This document shows positions 1 through 5,556 of a DNA stretch of 5,556 bases, piece by piece. How positions within the stretch are numbered: position 1 is the first letter of the stretch; each line of letters begins with the position of its first letter. Under the pieces are notes generated by a model, which worked only from the letters and a program-made list of their open reading frames with translations, had not been told where the DNA came from and did not search any database. The DNA is taken from positions 1-5,556 of the forward strand of contig JAJTCI010000174.1 of NCBI GenBank assembly GCA_021323155.1, read 5' to 3'. Both the position numbers and the translations under genes were made by a program. The DNA is from Chitinophagaceae bacterium (GTDB lineage Bacteria > Bacteroidota > Bacteroidia > Chitinophagales > Chitinophagaceae).

Positions 1-33
1 AAGTCACCTACCGCTAAAATACCGGAAGAGAAC

Positions 34-1116
34 CTATAGGTATTCGTCTCCTTTATTTCTTTTTACTTCGGCAACGTATTGCTTTATGTCCTGCTCTTTT
101 TCTCTTTTGCAGATCATAAGCACATCGTCCGTATCAACTAAAATGAAATCATCGAGACCTTGCAACACAACGAGTTTATTTTCTGGTACGGAAACCATCG
201 AATTGGTGGCGTCGATAACGATCACGTTGTTACCGGCAACCGCGTTACCCAGGTAATCTTTCTCCAGGTTTTCGTAAGCGCTGTTCCACGTACCAAGGTC
301 GCTCCATCCGAAAGAAGAAGGGATCACGTACACGTTATCCGACTTCTCCATGATGGCATAATCAATAGAGATATTCGTGCATAAAGGGTAGATCCGTTCA
401 ATAGCTGGCAATTCTTCGCCTGTATTGAAGTGTTGCTTTTCTCCTTCAAACACCTCGAACATTTCCGGTTCAAACTGTTCGAAGGCCTTTACGATATTCT
501 TTACCTTCCATACAAATATCCCTGCGTTCCAAAGGAAATCGCCACTGGCGATGAACGTCTTTGCAAGTTCAAGGTTGGGCTTCTCTGTGAATGTTTTCAC
601 CTTGTAGATGTTGTCCGCCACCGATAAAGGTTCATGCTGTATGTAGCCATACCCGGTATTCGGTTGTGTGGGCGTAATACCAAGTGTAACAAACGCTTTT
701 ATGTCGCTGACAAATTCCAACGCTTTGCGACATATATTCCTGAAGGCTTCGTTGTCTGTAATCAGGTGGTCGCTGGGCGCGATGATCAGCGCCGCCTCCG
801 GGTCTTTCTGCAATAATTTGTAGGATATCCAGGCGACACAGGGCGCAGTATTCTTTCTACTTGGCTCGGACAGGATATTGCCGGGTTTTATTGTTGGCAG
901 TTGTTCCAGTACGATATCGGTATATTCTTGTGACGTTACGACGTAAATATTTTCTTCGGGTATAAAGGCGGCAAACCGCTCATAGGTCCACTGTATCAGC
1001 GTTTTTCCCGTGCCGAGTATATCGAGGAACTGCTTGGGATATGCTACTCTGCTCTTGGGCCAAAACCTGCTACCGATCCCACCGGCCATAATAGCCACAT
1101 ACTGGTGTTTGTTCAT
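34..1116 (-). CDS. manC: Mannose-1-phosphate guanylyltransferase (single-domain GMP)
   Basis: This 360-residue cytoplasmic enzyme should make GDP-mannose from mannose-1-phosphate and GTP, the donor for mannose, and via GDP-4-keto-6-deoxymannose for fucose or rhamnose, in surface glycans. The nucleotidyltransferase signature AGGIGSRFWPKSR lies at residues 11-23, followed by YPKQF (26-30), EPSRKNTAPC (84-93), APSDHLI (113-119), GYGYI (155-159), FTEKPN (176-181), WNAGIFVWK (196-204) and GWSDLGTW (270-277). All are family hallmarks and none is broken. The protein ends soon after the left-handed beta-helix region, so it is the short form without the C-terminal phosphomannose isomerase (cupin) domain found in AlgA/ManC bifunctional enzymes. 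The ATG at 1116 puts the signature at the usual distance from the N-terminus. It lies 54 nt downstream of kdsD on the same strand, consistent with a small sugar-nucleotide operon. The gene symbol follows family usage; the exact pathway fed is not visible here. Confidence 0.95.
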   Translation of the reverse strand: MNKHQYVAIMAGGIGSRFWPKSRVAYPKQFLDILGTGKTLIQWTYERFAAFIPEENIYVVTSQEYTDIVLEQLPTIKPGNILSEPSRKNTAPCVAWISYKLLQKDPEAALIIAPSDHLITDNEAFRNICRKALEFVSDIKAFVTLGITPTQPNTGYGYIQHEPLSVADNIYKVKTFTEKPNLELAKTFIASGDFLWNAGIFVWKVKNIVKAFEQFEPEMFEVFEGEKQHFNTGEELPAIERIYPLCTNISIDYAIMEKSDNVYVIPSSFGWSDLGTWNSAYENLEKDYLGNAVAGNNVIVIDATNSMVSVPENKLVVLQGLDDFILVDTDDVLMICKREKEQDIKQYVAEVKRNKGDEYL

Positions 1117-1136
1117 TTAATCTACTTAAGCGGGGG

Positions 1137-1144
1137 CAAAAATA
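1137..1144 (-). promoter_or_regulatory. Candidate -7 box for manC
   Basis: Read on the minus strand, TATTTTTG matches the Bacteroidota -7 consensus TAnnTTTG exactly. It lies 20 nt upstream of the manC ATG in the kdsD-manC gap, so a transcript would have a leader of about 12-16 nt. No TTG element is present at the expected spacing of about 20 nt upstream, and an 8-mer with six fixed positions occurs by chance. It may be an internal promoter supplementing read-through from kdsD, or it may be nothing. Confidence 0.35.
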
Positions 1145-1170
1145 GCTGGTTGTATTGAGAATAAGTGGTT

Positions 1171-2133
1171 TTAAACGATTCCCTCGCGCACCAGGTCATG
1201 CAGGTGTAGCATACCGGCGTAGGCTGAACCCTGGGTAACGATCAGCTGGCTGATATCATTCTTACGTAACAGGTCCAGGGCGTCTACGGCCAGCGCCTCG
1301 GGTTCGATAGTTTTTGCCGTAGGGGAGTAGATATCCTTTGCTGTTATCGTATTGAGATTTTCTCCGTTTTCAAGCATCCTGCGTAGGTCGCCATCGGTGA
1401 TGATACCCACTACGCCATCCTGGTCATTCAGGACCGCGGTGGCGCCCATCCGTTTTTCACTGATCTCCACGATGATCTCCCGCAGCGATGCACTGGTTTT
1501 AACTGCCGGCTTTTGGTTATTCGCGCAAAGATCCTTTACCCTCAGGTACAGCTTCTTTCCAAGCATTCCCCCCGGGTGGAACTTAGCGAAGTCATCACCC
1601 GTAAACCCGTTCAGCTCCATCAGGCATACCGCAAGCGCATCGCCCATCACCATTTGGGCGGTTGTGCTGCTGGTAGGCGCAAGGTTATTGGTACAAGCCT
1701 CCTGGCTCACAGTGGTATTCAAAACATGGTCCGAGTTCTTTGCAAGGAAAGAATCGATACTTCCCACCATGCCGATCAGCGGGTTACCAAAGTTCTTGAT
1801 CAGGGGCACCAGCACCTTTATCTCGGGGCTTTCGCCGCTTTTGCTGATGATGAGTACCGCATCGTCTTGTTGGATCATGCCTAAATCACCATGGATGGCG
1901 TCGGCCGCATGCATAAAAAGCGAGGGAGTCCCGGTGGAATTCAGGGTAGCGACGATCTTCTGGGCAACCACCGCACTTTTGCCGATGCCGCTTACCACCA
2001 GGCGTCCGCCCGCGGAATGAATAGCCTGGACGGTTTTCTCAAAACGGTCGTCAATAAAATCAGCAAGATTACTAACGGATTCCGCCTCTAACCGGATGGT
2101 CCTTAGGGCGGTTTCCCTGATGGAAACACTCAT
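1171..2133 (-). CDS. kdsD: Arabinose-5-phosphate isomerase, KpsF/GutQ/KdsD family (SIS + 2 CBS)
   Basis: This enzyme interconverts D-ribulose-5-phosphate and D-arabinose-5-phosphate, the first committed step toward Kdo, the inner-core sugar of lipopolysaccharide. Counting from the ATG at 2133 it has 320 residues, close to E. coli KdsD (328). The SIS domain spans about residues 30-190, with SGIGKSAVVAQK (48-59), HAADAIHGDLGM (75-86), SKSGESPE (97-104), EACTNNLAPTSSTTAQ (145-160) and FHPGG (185-189). Alignment by eye to E. coli KdsD keeps the four catalytic residues (Lys59, Glu111, Glu152, His193 there) as Lys52, Glu104, Glu145 and His186. Two CBS repeats fill about 200-320, including GIITDGDLRRML (243-254) and the terminal LHLHDLVREGIV. 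An in-frame TTG at 2142 would add three residues, but it sits inside a candidate -7 box, so the ATG is preferred. It is probably transcribed with manC and is divergent from recQ. GutQ- or KpsF-type specialisation cannot be excluded from sequence. Confidence 0.93.
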   Translation of the reverse strand: MSVSIRETALRTIRLEAESVSNLADFIDDRFEKTVQAIHSAGGRLVVSGIGKSAVVAQKIVATLNSTGTPSLFMHAADAIHGDLGMIQQDDAVLIISKSGESPEIKVLVPLIKNFGNPLIGMVGSIDSFLAKNSDHVLNTTVSQEACTNNLAPTSSTTAQMVMGDALAVCLMELNGFTGDDFAKFHPGGMLGKKLYLRVKDLCANNQKPAVKTSASLREIIVEISEKRMGATAVLNDQDGVVGIITDGDLRRMLENGENLNTITAKDIYSPTAKTIEPEALAVDALDLLRKNDISQLIVTQGSAYAGMLHLHDLVREGIV

Positions 2134-2139
2134 GGCCCG

Positions 2140-2147
2140 CAAAGTTA
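2140..2147 (-). promoter_or_regulatory. Candidate -7 box for kdsD, very close to the ATG
   Basis: On the minus strand TAACTTTG matches the Bacteroidota -7 consensus TAnnTTTG exactly. Only 6 nt separate it from the kdsD ATG at 2133, so transcription would begin at or next to the start codon and give a leaderless or nearly leaderless mRNA. The expected TTG at about -33 is absent: the nearest TTG is only 8 nt upstream of the box, and the position about 20 nt upstream reads TTAT. No Shine-Dalgarno sequence precedes the ATG, which would fit leaderless initiation. Confidence 0.4.
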
Positions 2148-2156
2148 AACTTTAAC
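2141..2156. repeat. Two overlapping inverted repeats, operator-like
   Basis: AAAGTT-A-AACTTT (2141-2153) and GTTAAA-C-TTTAAC (2144-2156) are both perfect 6-1-6 inverted repeats sharing ten bases. They cover the candidate -7 box of kdsD and end just upstream of its start codon, where a bound repressor would block initiation. The bases are all A/T-rich, so chance symmetry is plausible, and no regulator gene is nearby to support the idea. Confidence 0.3.
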
Positions 2157-2218
2157 AACCTAAGAGATAAGGATAAACTGTATGTACATTAACTTCGTTT
2201 CCCTTTCAAAAAACGGCC

Positions 2219-2241
2219 TGCCCGTTCAGAGAAACCGGGCA
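2219..2241. repeat. Small GC-rich inverted repeat in the kdsD-recQ divergent region
   Basis: TGCCCG (2219-2224) and CGGGCA (2236-2241) are perfect complements around an 11-nt spacer. Two further pairs (TT 2225-2226 with AA 2233-2234) form if C2235 is bulged. No T-tract follows on either strand, so it is not an intrinsic terminator. It lies upstream of the recQ promoter candidate and of any likely kdsD leader. It could be a protein site in the shared regulatory region, or chance. Confidence 0.25.
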
Positions 2242-2287
2242 CCCAATACCGGTACAATTGCCTTACTCTTCTTCAATTTTAAGCGAA

Positions 2288-2319
2288 TTGTTCCGGGATT
2301 TTATATATCTTATTGTTTG
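2288..2319 (+). promoter_or_regulatory. Candidate recQ promoter
   Basis: A TTG at 2288-2290 is followed after 20 nt by TATTGTTTG (2311-2319). This resembles the Bacteroidota pair TTG / TAnnTTTG at its normal spacing, except that the -7 element has three rather than two bases between TA and TTTG. Transcription would start around 2325, giving a leader of about 20 nt that contains the ribosome binding site. The one-base deviation keeps confidence low. Confidence 0.35.
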
Positions 2320-2329
2320 ATTATTAATG

Positions 2330-2337
2330 AGGAGAGG
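2330..2337 (+). promoter_or_regulatory. Strong Shine-Dalgarno sequence of recQ
   Basis: AGGAGAGG ends 8 nt before the ATG at 2346 and is complementary to the CCTCC core of the 16S rRNA 3' end. It supports this start for recQ. It stands out because the other starts in the window (manC, kdsD, the small ORF, exbD) have no such purine-rich match, as is usual in Bacteroidota. Confidence 0.6.
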
Positions 2338-2345
2338 ATTTTATT

Positions 2346-4625
2346 ATGCCAACTAAAAAAGCTCCGGCCCGCGCGGCTGTGAAAAGCGCGAAAAAGGCCC
2401 CGGCTACTAAATCTGCAGCAAAGGCGCAACATGGGTTCGATATCTATTCAGCACTCCAGGAATATTTCGGCTTCGATAAGTTTAAGGGAACACAGGAGCA
2501 GGCGATAAACAGCCTGCTGAATGGTAAGGATACCTTCGTTATTATGCCCACTGGCGGGGGCAAAAGCCTCTGTTACCAGCTGCCGGCTATGATCCAGGAG
2601 GGCTGTGCTATTGTAGTGTCTCCGCTGATTGCGTTAATGAAGAACCAGGTAGACCTGGTACGCGGCTATAGTGAGAATGATAACGTGGCCCACTTTCTCA
2701 ACTCCTCGCTCACTAAAGCACAGCAAAAAGAAGTAAAGGAAGACCTTACCAATGGCAAGACCAAGCTCCTTTATGTGGCGCCGGAAACGCTGACAAGGCA
2801 GGATAACCTGGATTTCTTTTCCGATCTTAATATCTCGTTTTTCGCTGTTGATGAAGCGCACTGTATTTCCGAGTGGGGCCATGACTTCCGGCCGGAATAT
2901 CGCCGCCTTCGTGAGATGATGGATATCATCAACCCCGATATCCCGGTGATGGCGCTTACCGCTACTGCTACACCGAAAGTGCAAAGCGATATCGTAAAAA
3001 ACCTTGACCTCCGCGAACCGGATATTTATATCTCTTCCTTTAACCGGGGAAACCTCTATTACGAGATCCAACCGAAGATTAAGAAGGAAGACACAGTCAA
3101 GCATATCGTAAAATTCATCTCTCAAAACAGGGGGAAAAGCGGGATTATTTATACGCTCAACCGTAAAACGACGGAGGAGCTGGCGGAATTACTGGAGGCT
3201 AATAATATCAAAGCGGTCGCGTACCACGCGGGCCTCGATAGCAAGACTCGTGCTGATCGGCAGGACCAGTTCCTGAATGAAAAAGTGCAGGTGATCGTCG
3301 CCACCATCGCATTTGGGATGGGCATTGACAAACCAGACATCCGTTTTGTCATCCACTTCAATATTCCCAAGTCAATTGAAAATTACTACCAGGAAACCGG
3401 TCGCGCTGGTCGCGATGGACTGGAAGGCAAATGCATACTTTATTATTCGCACAAGGACGTTTCAAAGCTGGAACATTTCATGCGTGATAAACCCCTTGCC
3501 GAGAGGGAAGTGGGCGCTCAACTGATCAACGAGACCGTTGCCTATGCGGAGACGTCTGTTTGCCGCAGGAAGGTATTGCTGCATTATTTTGGCGAAGATT
3601 GGGATGGTACGAATTGTAAAAACTGTGATAACTGTCTTCACCAGAAGGAAAAGACGGAAGCGAAAGAAGGCGCGGTGAAAGTATTGAAGGCGGTGAAAGC
3701 ACTGGATGGTCGTTTTGTGACCGATTATGTTGTAACACTACTCACTGCCCGGCCCAATCCGCAGATCGCTATGTATCGCCATGACTCACTTGAAGTGTAT
3801 GGCGCGGGTAGGGATGAGGAACCGCATTACTGGAATAGCCTCGTTCGCCAGATGTTGCTGGAAAACCTGATCCGGAAAGACATTGAAGAATACGGGTTGC
3901 TGAAAATGACCGATAAGGGAGAGAAGTTCCTGAAGAAACCCACGTCATTCAAGATCGTGATGAACAACCTCTTTGAAGAAGCCAATGCAGATGATGAGGA
4001 AGGAGAAAACGGCGGAAGTAGCAGCGCCGCTACCGATGAGAAGCTATTTGAGATGCTTAAGGAACTGCGTCAGGTAGAAGCCCGGAAAAAGGGGCTGCCT
4101 CCTTTCGTGATCTTCCTGGAATCTTCGCTATTGGATATGGCTACGGCCTATCCCACTACCATCCAGGAGCTGGAGAAATGCCAGGGTGTGAGCAAGGGCA
4201 AGTCTATCCGCTATGGAAAACCGTTCGTTGACCTCATCGCCCGGTACGTGGAAGAAAACGACATTGAGAAGCCGGATGAGTTCGTGATGAAGAGCGTGGC
4301 CAACCGGAACAATAATAAGATTTACATCATACAGAACGTGGATAAGAAGATCCCGCTGGAGATGATCGCCAGGAACAAGGATCTGAAGCTGGATGCCTTG
4401 CTGGAGGAGATGGAGACCATCGTTGCCAGCGGCACCAAGCTCAACCTCAATTACGCCATTGATGACATGCTGGACGATCACGAGCAGGATGAGATCATCG
4501 ATTATTTCCGGAGCTGCGACACCTCCAGCCTGCAGGTGGCCCAGGAAGAGCTCGCAGAGGGGGATTATAACTGGGAGCAGCTGAAGATCATGCGCATAAA
4601 GTTCATATCCGAATACGGAAACTGA
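2346..4625 (+). CDS. recQ: ATP-dependent DNA helicase RecQ
   Basis: This is a 3'-5' superfamily 2 DNA helicase that unwinds recombination and replication intermediates. The 759-residue protein holds Walker A TGGGKS (69-74), DEAH (169-172) followed by the RecQ aromatic-rich loop HCISEWGHDFRPEYRRL (172-188), motif III ALTATAT (203-209), motif V ATIAFGMGIDKP (319-330) and motif VI QETGRAGRDG (349-358). Cys406, Cys424, Cys427 and Cys430 form the canonical zinc site, then comes a winged helix (about 440-530). An acidic, Ser-rich linker (544-563) precedes an HRDC domain (about 564-636), and a C-terminal region (about 655-759) resembles the HTH_40-type domain of longer Bacteroidota RecQs. E. coli RecQ is about 610 residues, so the extra length lies at both ends. 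Residues 1-28 are a Lys/Ala-rich tail like histone H1. The start is fixed by a good Shine-Dalgarno sequence. The gene is monocistronic, between a divergent kdsD and its own terminator. All catalytic motifs are intact. Confidence 0.97.
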   Translation: MPTKKAPARAAVKSAKKAPATKSAAKAQHGFDIYSALQEYFGFDKFKGTQEQAINSLLNGKDTFVIMPTGGGKSLCYQLPAMIQEGCAIVVSPLIALMKNQVDLVRGYSENDNVAHFLNSSLTKAQQKEVKEDLTNGKTKLLYVAPETLTRQDNLDFFSDLNISFFAVDEAHCISEWGHDFRPEYRRLREMMDIINPDIPVMALTATATPKVQSDIVKNLDLREPDIYISSFNRGNLYYEIQPKIKKEDTVKHIVKFISQNRGKSGIIYTLNRKTTEELAELLEANNIKAVAYHAGLDSKTRADRQDQFLNEKVQVIVATIAFGMGIDKPDIRFVIHFNIPKSIENYYQETGRAGRDGLEGKCILYYSHKDVSKLEHFMRDKPLAEREVGAQLINETVAYAETSVCRRKVLLHYFGEDWDGTNCKNCDNCLHQKEKTEAKEGAVKVLKAVKALDGRFVTDYVVTLLTARPNPQIAMYRHDSLEVYGAGRDEEPHYWNSLVRQMLLENLIRKDIEEYGLLKMTDKGEKFLKKPTSFKIVMNNLFEEANADDEEGENGGSSSAATDEKLFEMLKELRQVEARKKGLPPFVIFLESSLLDMATAYPTTIQELEKCQGVSKGKSIRYGKPFVDLIARYVEENDIEKPDEFVMKSVANRNNNKIYIIQNVDKKIPLEMIARNKDLKLDALLEEMETIVASGTKLNLNYAIDDMLDDHEQDEIIDYFRSCDTSSLQVAQEELAEGDYNWEQLKIMRIKFISEYGN

Positions 4626-4647
4626 TGTCCAGGCATCGTATTTTGCC

Positions 4648-4677
4648 GGCCCATGCGTGATGCGCGTGGGCCCTTTT
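4648..4677 (+). terminator. Intrinsic terminator of recQ
   Basis: A 10-bp stem pairs 4648-4657 (GGCCCATGCG) with 4663-4672 (CGCGTGGGCC), with one T-G wobble and a 5-nt loop. It is followed by CTTTT (4673-4677). It begins 22 nt after the recQ stop. The stem is very stable but the T-tract is short, so termination may be incomplete. From here to 4789 I see no other clear element: AT-rich sequence and no consensus TAnnTTTG box. Confidence 0.8.
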
Positions 4678-4789
4678 AGTTATAAAAGCTTTAGTAATAC
4701 CAGAATCGGACAGAAATAGCCGCTTGCTAAATATTTCTTAACGGTCATAAGTTATTTGGGTATTGAATCCAGTCAAAATCCAATTTTTT

Positions 4790-4921
4790 ATGAAAGCCAC
4801 CCAAAAAGCTACCAAGAGTCAGCGGCTCAACCTGGCAAAACTGCTGCAAAACCTCACCGTCCTGTTTGAATCGCCAGAAAAGAAACAGTTCCGGCGATTG
4901 AAAGACTTTATCACAGGTTAA
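4790..4921 (+). CDS. Small basic protein of unknown function (43 aa)
   Basis: I do not recognise this protein. It begins MKATQKATKSQRLNLAKLLQ and ends RRLKDFITG: ten Lys/Arg against three acidic residues, net charge about +7. A polar basic N-terminus (1-12) precedes a probable amphipathic helix (about 13-26, LNLAKLLQNLTVLF), a turn at SPE (28-30) and a second basic helix (31-41). There is no signal peptide, membrane segment or cysteine. The ATG follows a T-tract (ATTTTTT) with no Shine-Dalgarno sequence, normal for this phylum. The stop lies 5 nt before a strong intrinsic terminator and the ORF lies 165 nt after recQ, so it looks like a separate short transcription unit. Sitting upstream of exbD, it could also be a leader ORF or a small RNA with a fortuitous reading frame. 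The compact gene-terminator fit is the main support. Confidence 0.55.
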   Translation: MKATQKATKSQRLNLAKLLQNLTVLFESPEKKQFRRLKDFITG

Positions 4922-4926
4922 GCAAG

Positions 4927-4951
4927 ATCCTGCCGCCGGGCAGGATTTTTT
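4927..4951 (+). terminator. Strong intrinsic terminator between the small ORF and exbD
   Basis: ATCCTGCC (4927-4934) pairs perfectly with GGCAGGAT (4939-4946) around a GCCG loop. Six T residues run from 4946 to 4951, the first of them closing the stem. The stem can extend outward as a G-T pair and A-T pairs into the T-tract. This is a textbook Rho-independent terminator for rightward transcription. It separates the small ORF from exbD, so exbD needs either its own promoter or read-through. Confidence 0.88.
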
Positions 4952-4995
4952 ATGTGGAAATGCACTGCCATGGAATCTTCATATAAAAGCAAAGC

Positions 4996-5523
4996 ATGGC
5001 AGAGATTATTACCAACTTCCGAACTGTTCGACCAAAATCAGCCCATCCCGCGAAAAAGTTGGTCCCGCGGGTTGACCTGACTCCGATGGTAGACCTGGGA
5101 TTTCTCCTTATCACTTTTTTCATTTTTACAACCTCAGCGGCGCAGCCCGTAGCTATGAAGCTTAATTTGCCTGCAGATGGAGATAGTCTCCAAACGGCCG
5201 AAAGCAAAACCCTGAACCTCGTGCTAGGCGCACGTAACAGGGTTTTTTTCTACACGGGAAACGCTGTGGGGAATGCCGGGTGTACCGATTTTTCCCCAGA
5301 CGGCCTAAGAAGTATGGTCAGGCAAGCCCGGGAACGAATTGCCAGGAATTTTGGTGACGCAGACCAGCTCGTGGTGCTCATCCGTCCCACAAAAGAATCT
5401 TCTTATATGAACCTGGTTGATATACTGGATGAGATGGTGATTCTAGGCATTAAGAAATATGTGTTGTTGGAGGAACCCGGTCCGGATATAATGAGTTCTT
5501 TACGCCCTACCCCCGGTTGTTAA
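4996..5523 (+). CDS. exbD: ExbD/TolR-family biopolymer transport protein
   Basis: ExbD is the small inner-membrane partner of ExbB in the proton channel that powers TonB-dependent outer-membrane transport (TolR and TolQ are the homologous pair). The 175-residue protein has a basic cytoplasmic N-terminus (1-26), one transmembrane helix at about 32-49 within VDLTPMVDLGFLLITFFIF, and a periplasmic domain. Asp33 in that helix aligns with the proton-carrying Asp25 of E. coli ExbD. The periplasmic part keeps the late family pattern SYMNLVDILDEMVILGIKKYVLL (136-158). The match is to the longer ExbD type common in Bacteroidota. The ATG at 4996 is preceded by an A-rich stretch and no Shine-Dalgarno; no longer in-frame start is credible. 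There is no exbB or tonB upstream, only the small ORF and a terminator, so it is an isolated copy unless partners follow beyond the window. Its protein partner and energised transporter are unknown. Confidence 0.9.
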   Translation: MAEIITNFRTVRPKSAHPAKKLVPRVDLTPMVDLGFLLITFFIFTTSAAQPVAMKLNLPADGDSLQTAESKTLNLVLGARNRVFFYTGNAVGNAGCTDFSPDGLRSMVRQARERIARNFGDADQLVVLIRPTKESSYMNLVDILDEMVILGIKKYVLLEEPGPDIMSSLRPTPGC

Positions 5524-5556
5524 TACCTTTCACATTTCTGGCATTTAAATTGTTTT

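Noticed and set aside
1..33. Possible terminator downstream of manC
   Set aside because: No stem of useful length followed by a T-tract is visible on the minus strand in the 33 bases available.
1352..2020. A 222-codon open frame on the plus strand, antisense to kdsD
   Set aside because: It lies entirely within the confident kdsD gene, and its translation is serine- and proline-rich low-quality sequence with no recognisable domain; it is a shadow frame.
2134..2142. Upstream TTG start for kdsD adding three residues
   Set aside because: The TTG falls inside the candidate -7 box and the ATG at 2133 matches the family length well.
2182..2382. A 66-codon frame on the plus strand in the kdsD-recQ gap
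   Set aside because: It runs into the start of recQ in another frame, overlaps the promoter region and has no family-like features.
2634..3125. A 163-codon minus-strand frame inside recQ
   Set aside because: It is antisense to the helicase motifs of an intact recQ and has no independent start signal or recognisable domain.
4721..4758. TTG at 4724 with TTATTTG at 4752 as a promoter for the small ORF
   Set aside because: The -7 element lacks the TA at the required position and the spacing is about 24 nt, too long for the Bacteroidota consensus.
4950..5207. An 85-codon minus-strand frame overlapping the exbD start
   Set aside because: It is antisense to the conserved ExbD membrane segment and begins nowhere near a plausible promoter; it is a shadow.
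1..5556. A defence island or mobile element built around RecQ
   Set aside because: RecQ has the normal housekeeping domain set plus common extensions. Neighbours are sugar-precursor and ExbD genes, and there is no nuclease, transposase, integrase, direct repeats or abrupt compositional shift.

Overview
The window looks like ordinary chromosome from a Bacteroidota bacterium, most likely of the Chitinophagaceae type; this taxonomic call is an inference. It rests on the ExbD signature (RVDLTPMVDLGFLLITFF), the RecQ with an extra C-terminal domain beyond HRDC, AT-rich leaders mostly lacking Shine-Dalgarno sequences, and promoter candidates of the TAnnTTTG type used by the Bacteroidota sigma factor. 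There are four clear protein genes, one convincing small ORF, two intrinsic terminators and several promoter candidates. I see no tRNA, rRNA, CRISPR array, insertion sequence or phage gene.

Left half (minus strand): kdsD (1171-2133), an arabinose-5-phosphate isomerase with one SIS and two CBS domains, is followed after 54 nt by manC (34-1116), a mannose-1-phosphate guanylyltransferase. Both supply activated sugars for the cell surface: Kdo for lipopolysaccharide, and GDP-mannose for O-antigen, exopolysaccharide or glycoprotein. They probably form a small operon, with a possible extra promoter in the gap.

Centre (plus strand): a 203-212 bp divergent intergenic region separates kdsD from recQ (2346-4625). 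RecQ is a complete helicase with helicase core, zinc site, winged helix, HRDC and a C-terminal HTH-like domain. It also carries a lysine/alanine-rich N-terminal tail. A GC-rich hairpin terminator follows.

Right end (plus strand): a 43-codon ORF (4790-4921) stops 5 nt before a very good intrinsic terminator, so it is a compact transcription unit of unknown function. An ExbD-family proton-channel subunit (4996-5523) starts 44 nt after that terminator, with no exbB or tonB inside the window.

No new multi-gene system is evident. The points most worth a second look are the small ORF/terminator unit in front of exbD, a possibly leaderless kdsD promoter overlapped by nested inverted repeats, and the histone-H1-like tail on RecQ.
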